Shown in pieces: positions 7,036-15,003 of a DNA stretch of 64,000 nt (position 1 is its first letter; every line of letters begins with the position of its first letter). The stretch spans positions 1 to 64,000 of IMG/VR virus record IMGVR_UViG_3300034092_003233; one strand, written 5' to 3'. The stretch comes from a virus. The translations under genes were made by a program, and so were the position numbers. The notes under the pieces are model-generated. The model was not told the origin of the DNA, made no database searches, and saw nothing but the letters and a program-made list of their open reading frames with translations.

Positions 7036-7043
7036 TATAAATA
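7036..7043 (+). promoter_or_regulatory. T4-type late promoter (TATAAATA)
   Basis: An exact TATAAATA, 17 nt before ATG 7061, with GGAG between them. Box, ribosome site and start are in ideal order. Confidence 0.65.
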
Positions 7044-7060
7044 GAATTACGGAGATTCAT

Positions 7061-7777
7061 ATGAACAACCAAACCAAACAAGTTTTAGACACAGTTTTAT
7101 CAATAGTCAATAAAGACCAAAACATAACAGATTTAGCAACAAATTTGATTTTTGAGTCAGTTTGTGTATTTGAATCTATGTTTGAACCGCTAACAGAAGA
7201 ACAAGAACAATACTTGATTGATTTGGCAATCGATCATATGAAGGATCCATATCAAGTAGATGTCAATCTAAATGAGTCCGTAGACTATTTGGTAGAAAAT
7301 CATTCTCCACAAGAAGTTTTTATAGCACTGTTGGAATTAAAAATTAATCCATCACTAGTTCAACTTTCTAAACAAAAACCCAAGGACTCCGACGATGAAG
7401 AAGACGAGGAAGCGGCAGCAGAAGAGGAAGAATTAAGAAAAAGACAAGAAACAAATACATTAAATCCATTCGGAACAATGGGTACAATGATACAAGCCGC
7501 CACAACAGGTGTTATGACTCAACCCGGCATGAATATAATCAATAGATCTCCCATAATGAATGAAGAAAATGAGAATGCACTCAAAAAACATAAAAAGAAA
7601 ATCTTCAAAATTAGTTTTATGGATAAAGGGGTGAAGAAAAAAGGAACCGCGGTTTCGCATAAAGGAGTTATGCGAATTGTTTCTGGTAAAAGTCATTTTA
7701 AGGTTTATGATGAAAAAAACAGAGATGTTACTTCTGAATTTAAATCACACAAATCTAGCCATAAAAAGAAAAAATAA
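7061..7777 (+). CDS. Hypothetical protein with acidic middle and basic tail
   Basis: 238 residues from ATG 7061 with GGAG six nt upstream. Residues ~1-110 are helical and acidic. A low-complexity acidic block (DDEEDEEAAAEEEE) lies near 130-145, then a Met/Asn/Gly-rich linker, and the last ~60 residues are strongly basic, ending HKSSHKKKK. Such a bipolar charge layout is seen in scaffold- or DNA-packing proteins, but no family was identified. Served by the late promoter at 7036. Confidence 0.65.
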   Translation: MNNQTKQVLDTVLSIVNKDQNITDLATNLIFESVCVFESMFEPLTEEQEQYLIDLAIDHMKDPYQVDVNLNESVDYLVENHSPQEVFIALLELKINPSLVQLSKQKPKDSDDEEDEEAAAEEEELRKRQETNTLNPFGTMGTMIQAATTGVMTQPGMNIINRSPIMNEENENALKKHKKKIFKISFMDKGVKKKGTAVSHKGVMRIVSGKSHFKVYDEKNRDVTSEFKSHKSSHKKKK

Positions 7778-7780
7778 TAA

Positions 7781-7809
7781 CTGACTTACACTAAAATGTG
7801 TATTATACT
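7781..7809 (+). promoter_or_regulatory. Sigma70-like promoter for the exonuclease gene
   Basis: CTGACT (7781-7786), a 17-nt spacer and TATACT (7804-7809), directly after the stop at 7777. The ATG at 7815 lies only 5 nt after the -10 box and lacks a ribosome site, so start and promoter do not fit perfectly together. Confidence 0.4.
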
Positions 7810-7814
7810 TTGTA

Positions 7815-8468
7815 ATGTTGCAAAAAAAGTTTGTTCATATTCCTCATCAGTTTGATAATGTTGAATCCGTTGAAAACGAATCTGGTAGAAAATACCTCGT
7901 TGACGGAAACTATTATCCCTCTGTAACAACGGTAACAGGATGGCAAAAAAGATCATTCTTCGCGGAGTGGCGAAAAAACAATCAAGCAGAATCAAAACGG
8001 GTAGTAAAAAGAGGGACAAGCCTTCACTCCGTCATAGAAAAGTACCTCCTAAACCAAGAACTCAATACGAAAGAGATGTCGGTGGACATACTGGACTTAT
8101 TCCTCCAGATAAAAACCACTATAGACCGAATTGATAACATTCATGGTTTAGAATGTCCTCTTTTTAGCAAAACTATTGGTTTAGCAGGGAGAGTTGACTG
8201 TGTTGCTGAATTTGACGGCAAGTTATCCATAGTAGATTTTAAGGGAAGCACCAAAGTCAAAAGAGAAGAAGACATAGAAAACTACTTCACCCAGACGACA
8301 GCATATTCAATTATGTGGCAAGAAAAATTCAAAATACCGATCAAAAATGTATGCATTATAATTTCATGTGAAACGGGCGATACACAAATATTTCAGAGAA
8401 ACCCAATTCATTATGTTAATAAACTAAAACAGGCAATAGACTTTTACAGGAGTACAAATGGACATTAA
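7815..8468 (+). CDS. PD-(D/E)XK superfamily exonuclease (MGME1/RecB-like)
   Basis: 217 residues. The nuclease signature is visible: a helix with RGTSLHSVIE (~67-76), then GLAGRVDCVAEFDGK giving the metal-binding Asp, then LSIVDFKGSTK giving the D-x-K pair, then a helix with Gln/Tyr (TQTTAYSIMW). This is the layout of small phage RecB/MGME1-like exonucleases that trim single-stranded or replicating DNA. Such genes are common in marine T4-like phages. The stop overlaps the start of the next gene (8458). Confidence 0.75.
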   Translation: MLQKKFVHIPHQFDNVESVENESGRKYLVDGNYYPSVTTVTGWQKRSFFAEWRKNNQAESKRVVKRGTSLHSVIEKYLLNQELNTKEMSVDILDLFLQIKTTIDRIDNIHGLECPLFSKTIGLAGRVDCVAEFDGKLSIVDFKGSTKVKREEDIENYFTQTTAYSIMWQEKFKIPIKNVCIIISCETGDTQIFQRNPIHYVNKLKQAIDFYRSTNGH

Positions 8469-8796
8469 GAAACAGATCAATATTCGAAACACAAAAGCAT
8501 GGGTTCAAGCAAATGAAACCACAAATTCAAACAAATATAGAGAAGCATTTGTCAAAAAATATGGTGGATGCTTCAAAAAAAATAAAAACTTGTGGTTTTG
8601 GTCGGAAAAGGTTGAAAAAGAAGAAACTCCAACCAAACTTTGGCTTTTCTCAAGGAATGATGGTATATCTTTCATGTCTGAAAATTTCTCAGAATTTTGC
8701 AGAACACACGAACTTTCGAAATCTGCAATGTATGAATTAATGGCTGGAAAGAGAAAAAGCCATAAAGGATTCATCAAGATAGATAAATTAGTGTAG
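8458..8796 (+). CDS. NUMOD-like helix-turn-helix DNA-binding protein
   Basis: 112 residues from ATG 8458, with AGGAG seven nt upstream and an 11-nt overlap with the exonuclease gene. The N-terminal half is basic and Trp-rich (LWFWSEKVEK). The C-terminus has a modular HTH of the type found in homing endonucleases and phage proteins: FSEFCRTHELSKSAMYELM followed by AGKRKSHKGF. No nuclease domain is attached. It may be a free DNA-binding module, a transcription factor or the remnant of a homing enzyme. A terminator follows. Confidence 0.65.
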   Translation: MDIKKQINIRNTKAWVQANETTNSNKYREAFVKKYGGCFKKNKNLWFWSEKVEKEETPTKLWLFSRNDGISFMSENFSEFCRTHELSKSAMYELMAGKRKSHKGFIKIDKLV

Positions 8797-8828
8797 TTCA
8801 TCCCAAATAACCACAGGGATGTCCAACC

Positions 8829-8857
8829 AGCCGAGCAAGTGCTCGGCTTTCTTTTTC
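8829..8857 (+). terminator. Rho-independent terminator
   Basis: Perfect 8-bp stem AGCCGAGC / GCTCGGCT with an AAGT loop, followed by TTCTTTTTC. It ends the exonuclease/HTH transcription unit ahead of the large gene at 8895. Confidence 0.85.
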
Positions 8858-8894
8858 TACATATCTTACAGGGTTTATCCTGCGGAAACTGCAC

Positions 8895-11800
8895 ATGAAT
8901 ATATTAACTGAAGCAAAACAAGTAGGTTCGGCATTCTTAGTAACAGGAGCGTTTAATCCTTATACAAGGGGACACGAAGAAGTAGCAAGAACAGCAGCAG
9001 AACACGCACATAGTTCCGGTTATAGTCATTTTTATCATGGATTGGGTGCATCTGAGAACAAACCAGACGCTCCTCTTTCTTTCTCTCAAAAAGAGGGAAT
9101 AGTAAAGGAATCTCATAAACACATAAGAGGCGGTTTGGGTAAAACAAATCTTAAGTTTGGCATTATTCCACAAAAATCATCCATAACTCCATTTCATCAA
9201 TTAGTACATCTGGTTGAAAAGGGAAAGCATAAGCACATTACTGTTGCTTTAGGTCCAGATCAATTCATCGGTGACAAATCCGTTAAGAAAAGCATAGAAG
9301 AACATATTAAAAAACATGGTGGTCTACTGGGTTCTGACAGAAAGACAGTGCATAAGGTAAAGATTGATTTTCATCGCCTCGCGGAAAAACGAGATGAATC
9401 AGAAAGAAGTCCAAGTCAACTACGAGCACTTATTCAAAACGGAAGAATGCCGGTTGAACACGCAAAAGCAGGCAGATTGAGAGCAGCAGTACAAACAGGA
9501 GATGATGAATTGGCACACTCACTTATGCCAGATTCTATTCATGCCGCAGGAAAACAAAAAGAATACGCAAGAATGATTAGATCTCAGTTTAAAAGCATTG
9601 CAGCACAAACTAAACCCAAGAAGAAAAAGAAGATCACAGAAATGTTCTCTATTGAAAAAATCAATGAGTATATTTCTATGTTAAATGAAGCCCAAATCGT
9701 TCGATCAGTAATCAATCAAAGAAAATACGCTCTCGCAGAGAGATTAAAAAGAGCAAAGGCGTCAAAAGATTCCGTGGAAGAACAAAATGCAAAAATACAA
9801 AACGCTCGCATGAGAACAAGGATAGAATTTGGAAGAAAACTATTGGCAGCAAAACGATCAGAAATTGCTGCTGGTCTAGATAAACCTCCACGAAGAACAG
9901 GCACCCCAAGTAAAACAGTTAATGAAGAAACTTTGTTGGAAGCAACTAGAAGAAAAAGCGTATCCTCTCCTGCAAAGACAAGAACAAAAGTAAGAACTGA
10001 AGTTCGTGCAGCAGGAAGTTCAATGAAGAAAGATACAATTCGGAAGCAAGAAGAACGAAAACAGAAGAAAAAAGGAAAATATGCCGTTGTCCTTGGTAAA
10101 GATAAAAAGATTAAAATCGTAGAAAGAAAAGCAATAGGTAAATCTAAAGTTATTGTTTCTCCTGAAAAATTTGATAAGGGCAAAGCCAAAAAGTACTTGG
10201 AAGATCCTACTTTCGAAATTACAGATTCTTCTAAGAAAATATTCCCAGAGTTTTCTAGAGCAAAACCAAAGGGTGCTGTGAAGAAGAAAAAGGCAAAAGA
10301 AACAAAGAAAAAAGCAAAAAAAACAGTAGAAAAAAAACCAACTGTAACCAAAAAAGATCCAAGAACAATACTCCCAGAACTTCCAAAAGTTCCACCAAAG
10401 GGAAAAACTAGAACAACTCCAAAATCTCAATACGAAGATTGGGATCACAGTTCTTTGGATTTAGAAGCAGCAATTCCTGTAGTTCTTAATCAAGTTTTGG
10501 GTGTAAAGGGAACTGATCCAAAATTAGAGAAAAAAATAAACGAAAAAATAGCAGCAAGTAAAACTTTGCAAGCATCAGCAATGCGTTGTGTGCAACAAAT
10601 ACAACAACAATTTGGTGATGTGGTTGGCGTTCACATGGGTTCAGCCAAAACCAAACTAACAAAACAATGGACTGATTCTGGTGGTACAGATAGTACACCA
10701 AAAACAGATATAATGTTTGTTCCTAGAGATTTGTGGAAACAAGCAAATGGTGATGTCACCAAGATAGATCCGAAAAAATGCATTAGAGCAAGCATGAAAG
10801 TTGGTGCCTCTCGTATCTTAAATGCCGAGGGAGGAGAAGCAGCAGCAACCGTAGAATCTGCCCTTACTATGGCTGGAGATATAGCCGCAAAAAATCCTAA
10901 AGTTAAAGGTATAGTCAAAAAAATTAAAGATGCATTATTGAATTTTGCCAAATCTGCTGAAACAGGAACTTATGAAGTTGGTGAAATCAAATCCTATATC
11001 TCTGATGGTGAACTTCCATCTGGCGCTAATGAAATAGAGATGAGAAAGTACAAAAAAATAGTTGAAGAACAAGATAAATTAAAAGATGATGTGGCAAATA
11101 TGTTCCGAGAAATTTTTGATATTAGTGAAGAATTCCAAACTTCAATGATATTAGAATCATTTAGTGGTGTTGGTAAGTTTGGAGCAAATAATGCTGCATG
11201 TGCAACTCATTTACTCGGAATGAATAAAGATGGAACTGGTGTAAAAGTTGATGTAATCAGCGAATCCCTTGTTAGAAAAATTCTTCCAGATTTAAAAATA
11301 AGAGGAGCATTCAAGGGGAGATCTAGGGCAGTTAAAGGACAGAAGAAAAAAATGAGATCTTTTTCTACTTTGTTTAATATTGATTATACACCAAGACTAC
11401 ACGAACAAATGGAAAATTCTGCTTTAGGTGTCCCAATGAGTTCTGTGATGAAAAATGATTTAGATCAAATTGGAAATGATGTTAATGCACTTATGATGTA
11501 TTCCGACTTAGAACCACAAATAATGGTATCTAATGAAATTGATGTTACAGATTATATGGATGGAACATCTAGAGGTTATAATCAAATTGTTATAGATGGT
11601 AGAAAAGTTTTCTCTATTCCGGTTATGGATTACCAACAATTTGAGGAAAACCCACAGGAGATTAATGAACAATCATACGAGTTCATAAATGATTTCTTGA
11701 TTGAAAATAAAAATAACGAAGAAGCACTCAACATTGCATTGACTTCTGGCTTAGTTTCACCCGAAACAATAATGATGTGTGATTTAGAGTCAGACTTAGC

Positions 11801-12218
11801 AAGTTTGTTAAATGAAATGTGGGAAAATAGTTTATTGTCTCCAGAAATGTTTGCAAGTTTTGTGAACGAGGCAAGAAATTATAGAAAAGAATATGATAAT
11901 TATCATAGTAAACCAAAACAAAGAAAAAATAGATCTAGCAGAGTATTGGCTCGGCGCAAAAAGATAAAAAAGGGACATGTCCGTAAAGGGGATGGAAATG
12001 ATGTTCACCACGAAGATGGGAATCCACAAAACAATTCGGATTCAAATCTCAAGGTTCTTTCAAAGAGCAAAAATAGATCTATGAACGAAGAACATGGTGC
12101 AGGAGAAGCCGGAACAGATGAATTGCGAAAAAAATATGTGGAAGAAACACCATATATGATTGATCCAGTTAAGAAGATTTTAAAAGGAGTAGTTAAAAAT
12201 GGCATCAAACGCAACTGA
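8895..12218 (+). CDS. Giant multidomain virion-type protein: nucleotidyltransferase and HNH-like domain with internal protease sites
   Basis: 1107 residues. Residues ~10-200 are a nucleotidyltransferase of the HIGH superfamily: TRGH (Thr24 to His27) after GAFNPY, and the second signature SPSQLR at 172-177. A Lys-rich linker with coiled coil spans ~240-530. Residues ~540-800 hold an unknown domain (GGTDSTPKTDIMF). The C-terminal ~1010-1065 is HNH-like (GDGNDVHHEDGNPQNN ... NLKVLSKSKNR). Sites matching the T4 gp21 protease rule (L-x-E before Ala) occur at residues 5/6 (ILTE-A), 265/266 (MLNE-A) and 349/350 (TLLE-A), with a VNE-A at 992/993. This suggests prohead targeting and processing into several packaged pieces. 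Follows a terminator, so it needs its own promoter. Confidence 0.75.
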   Translation: MNILTEAKQVGSAFLVTGAFNPYTRGHEEVARTAAEHAHSSGYSHFYHGLGASENKPDAPLSFSQKEGIVKESHKHIRGGLGKTNLKFGIIPQKSSITPFHQLVHLVEKGKHKHITVALGPDQFIGDKSVKKSIEEHIKKHGGLLGSDRKTVHKVKIDFHRLAEKRDESERSPSQLRALIQNGRMPVEHAKAGRLRAAVQTGDDELAHSLMPDSIHAAGKQKEYARMIRSQFKSIAAQTKPKKKKKITEMFSIEKINEYISMLNEAQIVRSVINQRKYALAERLKRAKASKDSVEEQNAKIQNARMRTRIEFGRKLLAAKRSEIAAGLDKPPRRTGTPSKTVNEETLLEATRRKSVSSPAKTRTKVRTEVRAAGSSMKKDTIRKQEERKQKKKGKYAVVLGKDKKIKIVERKAIGKSKVIVSPEKFDKGKAKKYLEDPTFEITDSSKKIFPEFSRAKPKGAVKKKKAKETKKKAKKTVEKKPTVTKKDPRTILPELPKVPPKGKTRTTPKSQYEDWDHSSLDLEAAIPVVLNQVLGVKGTDPKLEKKINEKIAASKTLQASAMRCVQQIQQQFGDVVGVHMGSAKTKLTKQWTDSGGTDSTPKTDIMFVPRDLWKQANGDVTKIDPKKCIRASMKVGASRILNAEGGEAAATVESALTMAGDIAAKNPKVKGIVKKIKDALLNFAKSAETGTYEVGEIKSYISDGELPSGANEIEMRKYKKIVEEQDKLKDDVANMFREIFDISEEFQTSMILESFSGVGKFGANNAACATHLLGMNKDGTGVKVDVISESLVRKILPDLKIRGAFKGRSRAVKGQKKKMRSFSTLFNIDYTPRLHEQMENSALGVPMSSVMKNDLDQIGNDVNALMMYSDLEPQIMVSNEIDVTDYMDGTSRGYNQIVIDGRKVFSIPVMDYQQFEENPQEINEQSYEFINDFLIENKNNEEALNIALTSGLVSPETIMMCDLESDLASLLNEMWENSLLSPEMFASFVNEARNYRKEYDNYHSKPKQRKNRSSRVLARRKKIKKGHVRKGDGNDVHHEDGNPQNNSDSNLKVLSKSKNRSMNEEHGAGEAGTDELRKKYVEETPYMIDPVKKILKGVVKNGIKRN

Positions 12219-12816
12219 CATAATACTTCATTGGTTTGAAGTGGCGAGTATTGTCACCGCAGTAACTGTTGGTGTCTTTCTTACTGGTATTAAACTTTTA
12301 TTCAAAAAGAAATGTGATGAAAACAAAAAATTTATTCAAGTTCATAGCGAAATACACGAAACCCTTACAGAACTTAGAATCAAAACAGATGCAGCAAGAG
12401 CACAAGTTATACAATTCCACAATGGAGAATACTTCATGGATGGAGTTTCGATGCGTAAGTTCACTCTCACTCACGAATCTTTGTCTCGCGGGATGTCGGC
12501 CGATGCCGGAAGAATTAAAGGATTGCTCTGCTCGATGTTTCTTCCACTACTAAATGCAGTAGTAGCAAATGATCCAAAAATCATTTCAATGTATGATTTA
12601 GAGCATTCATTTTTTAAACAATTTTTTGAAGATAATAATGTAGAAGGATTCTGTGTTTTACCAATAACTATAAAAAACCAAATTACTGGATTCGTATTAT
12701 TACAATGGTGCAATTCGACTAAATTTGATTTAGTTGATACTGGCGTGGTGAAGGAAATGATGCAAACTGCGAGAAGCGCAATAGAAGTACAAATAGCATC
12801 TCAGAAAAAAGGTTAA
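12199..12816 (+). CDS. Membrane-anchored GAF-like protein
   Basis: 205 residues; overlaps the large gene by 20 nt. One N-terminal transmembrane helix at ~12-33 (VASIVTAVTVGVFLTGIKLL), a basic stop-transfer (KKKCDENKK), then a soluble domain. The segment ARAQVIQFHNGEYFMDG and the later VEGFCVLPITIKNQITGFV resemble a GAF-type ligand domain that I recall from other phage membrane proteins with the FHNG motif. Function is unknown; a membrane sensor or superinfection role is speculation. Confidence 0.6.
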   Translation: MASNATDIILHWFEVASIVTAVTVGVFLTGIKLLFKKKCDENKKFIQVHSEIHETLTELRIKTDAARAQVIQFHNGEYFMDGVSMRKFTLTHESLSRGMSADAGRIKGLLCSMFLPLLNAVVANDPKIISMYDLEHSFFKQFFEDNNVEGFCVLPITIKNQITGFVLLQWCNSTKFDLVDTGVVKEMMQTARSAIEVQIASQKKG

Positions 12817-12822
12817 ATACTA

Positions 12823-13896
12823 ATGTTAAATGAAGATTTAAGAAGATGGTTTAGAGAAAAATGGGTTGATATATCCAAAAAGACAAAAGGTGGAAAACAT
12901 CCTCCATGTGGAAGAGAAAAAGCCAAAGATTCAAAATACCCAAAGTGTAGACCATCTGTTAGAGTTTCATCAGAAACACCAGAAACTTCTGGGGAAATGA
13001 CGAAAACAGAAAAGAAAAAGGCAGTGACACAAAAAAGAAGAGCAGAATCCAAAGTTAGCACAGAAGGAAAAGGAAGAAAACCAGTTATGACATCTCACAA
13101 AAAAATAAATGAAGAAACTTTAAACAAAATAACTAACTTTGTTTTAAAACAATCTATACCTATGGTGAACAATCGGTTTGAATTTAATTTCAATAAAACA
13201 ATACTAGAAAATATTGATTCTTCCTTCTTAAACAAAAAAGTAATAATTCAATACTTGAACGAAGAAAATGCCCCAGTATTCCAAAAAGGCATATTTAAAA
13301 TAGCATCAAATGTAAAAATTAAAGAAGGTAAAGATTTTGAAATATTGACAAATTCAGAATCAATTGGCGTTAATTATGAAGACATTCTTTCGTTAAAAAC
13401 CATCAATGACAAACATATTATTCAATATGATATTTTAAATGAAGGAAAGAACAAACCAACAAATGCAAAACTCTGGTCAAAAGCAAAGTCACTAGCAAAG
13501 CAAAAGTTCAAAGTATATCCAAGTGCCTACGCCAATGGTTGGGCAGCAAAGTGGTATAAAAAACACGGAGGTGGTTGGAAAACCGTAAATGAAGAAGTTC
13601 AGAACAACATAGAAATAAATGAAGAAACAAAAAAAATAGTATCAAAGTTAGTTTCTAATCTTCTTCCCTCTTTAAATGAAGAAATTGTAAATGCAAAACA
13701 CGCAGGAACAATGACTAAAAAGGAAATAAAAAGCAGAGACAAAATTGCGAAGAAAATAAAAGCAAAACCCATAAAGGGCAAAGATACTGAAGAAAATGCC
13801 AAATATCGGCTTGCTACTTATATTGAATTACGCAAGAGGGGTCAAGAACCAAAACCCAAAAAGAAGAAAACAAAAAAGAAAAAAGGTAAACCATGA
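12823..13896 (+). CDS. Conserved phage protein with WFREKWVD and FKVYPSAYANGWAAKWY domains
   Basis: 357 residues. The N-terminal ~50 residues have the pattern LRRWFREKWVDISKKTKGGK ... HPPCGR, with Cys and Lys/Arg. Near 220-255 comes KLWSKAKSLAKQKFKVYPSAYANGW, a domain widespread in phages and large viruses (I recall it as DUF5872-like, not verified). The C-terminus is Lys-rich. L-N-E sites at the start (MLNE) and at DILNEG just before the second domain match the prohead protease rule. It follows the GAF-like gene by 6 nt. Probably a virion component; the enzyme activity, if any, is unknown. Confidence 0.65.
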   Translation: MLNEDLRRWFREKWVDISKKTKGGKHPPCGREKAKDSKYPKCRPSVRVSSETPETSGEMTKTEKKKAVTQKRRAESKVSTEGKGRKPVMTSHKKINEETLNKITNFVLKQSIPMVNNRFEFNFNKTILENIDSSFLNKKVIIQYLNEENAPVFQKGIFKIASNVKIKEGKDFEILTNSESIGVNYEDILSLKTINDKHIIQYDILNEGKNKPTNAKLWSKAKSLAKQKFKVYPSAYANGWAAKWYKKHGGGWKTVNEEVQNNIEINEETKKIVSKLVSNLLPSLNEEIVNAKHAGTMTKKEIKSRDKIAKKIKAKPIKGKDTEENAKYRLATYIELRKRGQEPKPKKKKTKKKKGKP

Positions 13897-14081
13897 AAAG
13901 TTTTACTGATTATTTAAAAGAACAAGAACAACCAAGTTTACCTTGGGAACACGCCATAGAGGCAAAAAAGAAGAGAGAACAAGAGGAAAACTGGGATAAA
14001 GAGTACGATAAACACGCAGACAGAGGTGGCGTATCACACAAACAGATCATAAATTTGATCGGTGAACGCCCAAAAGACTAA
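13893..14081 (+). CDS. Small protein with capsid-targeting-like N-terminus
   Basis: 62 residues; the ATG overlaps the upstream TGA (ATGA). The start MKSFTDYLKEQE is a very close match to the T4 internal-protein leader MKTYQEFIAE, with L-K-E as possible cleavage site. The remaining ~50 residues are highly charged (EAKKKREQEENWDKEYDKH), as expected for a small internal protein. Function after packaging is unknown. Confidence 0.65.
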   Translation: MKSFTDYLKEQEQPSLPWEHAIEAKKKREQEENWDKEYDKHADRGGVSHKQIINLIGERPKD

Positions 14082-14100
14082 ATCCCCAACAAAAAAGCCG

Positions 14101-14108
14101 CATAAATA
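14101..14108 (+). promoter_or_regulatory. Late promoter (CATAAATA)
   Basis: CATAAATA, 15 nt before ATG 14124, with GAGGA between. Same octamer as at 16633-16640 and at minus 38372-38365. Confidence 0.6.
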
Positions 14109-14123
14109 AACAAAGAGGACAAC

Positions 14124-14615
14124 ATGAAACGATTTAAAGAACTCAGAAACGAAATTCAAGAACTCGCAGAAGATTATTCCGAAGGTGGTGGAATGGGTTA
14201 TGACCCAACCCTTTCATCAAAGGGTAGATCTGCTGTTGATATGGTTCAACCAACAAACTATAACAATGTAGAGGAACTGGATAAACTAAATGCATTCTTA
14301 TCCGCATTTACATCTAGAACCTATCTAGATCCAAAATCTGCTTTATTCTTGCTCAGAGCAAAAATGAATCATGTAAATGTTGATTTTGACATGACTAAAG
14401 CAACAGAATTAGAGATCGGAAAGCAGTATGAACTTCCACTAATGAGATTTGGTGGTACATTCGGAACTTCACCGACTCACGATCTTGCACAAGGTTTTGA
14501 AAAGACTAATGGGTTCAACGGTGGAAATTTTGTTCTTCAATTGACTGTAGAGCCATCAGGTGGAGAAGAACGAAGAGCACCATATTTCATCAAGGCAAGA
14601 ATCGTAGAGAAGTAA
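14124..14615 (+). CDS. Hypothetical late protein
   Basis: 163 residues with GAGGA upstream and a late promoter. The start MKRFKELRNEIQELAED is basic then acidic and has candidate protease sites (LAE at 13-15). A Gly-rich turn and a globular part follow (KSALFLLRAKMNHVNVDFDM, later FGGTFGTSPTHDLAQGF). It looks like a conserved marine T4-like protein, but no name or activity can be given. Followed after 7 nt by the next gene. Confidence 0.65.
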   Translation: MKRFKELRNEIQELAEDYSEGGGMGYDPTLSSKGRSAVDMVQPTNYNNVEELDKLNAFLSAFTSRTYLDPKSALFLLRAKMNHVNVDFDMTKATELEIGKQYELPLMRFGGTFGTSPTHDLAQGFEKTNGFNGGNFVLQLTVEPSGGEERRAPYFIKARIVEK

Positions 14616-14622
14616 TATTTTT

Positions 14623-15003
14623 ATGAAGTTTGGAATTCTTAATGATGATAATTTTATGATGTTTGCTATGCAACATTATGATAATCCTGTTTGTAAAGGC
14701 ATACAAGAATTCAATGATGATTTGACTAGAGTAAAGTATATAAAAAGATTACTCAACAGATATGATAAAACAAAAGACTTGAAAGAAAGATTAATTCTAA
14801 ATCACATAATTTTATTGAATAATGTATTTGGCAATGAAGCGTGTTCTAGAATTCTTTTCTTTAAGGTCTGTCCCAAACTTCATCCATATTTAAAGTCGTT
14901 TTTGGAATATTTAAATATATTGCCAAAAACAATACCGGAAGCCGATTTGACTAAAATTATGAGTGATCATAGAATAAACATACTTTTAAAGAATCTAAAA
15001 TGA
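14623..15003 (+). CDS. Conserved marine-phage protein of unknown function (DUF7207-like)
   Basis: 126 residues. The order MKFGILNDDNFMMFAMQHYD, VKYIKRLLNRYDKTKDLKER and LILNHIILLNNVFGNEA matches a family I remember from marine T4-like phages and catalogued as DUF7207; this is recall, not a search. Members are small, helical and found near structural genes. The stop overlaps the next start (ATGA at 15000). Confidence 0.7.
   Translation: MKFGILNDDNFMMFAMQHYDNPVCKGIQEFNDDLTRVKYIKRLLNRYDKTKDLKERLILNHIILLNNVFGNEACSRILFFKVCPKLHPYLKSFLEYLNILPKTIPEADLTKIMSDHRINILLKNLK

Noticed and set aside
9716-10351. 211-residue minus-strand open frame rich in Phe and Ser
   Set aside because: Antisense of the Lys-rich linker of the large 8895 gene; composition is a direct mirror of AAA/AAG codons.
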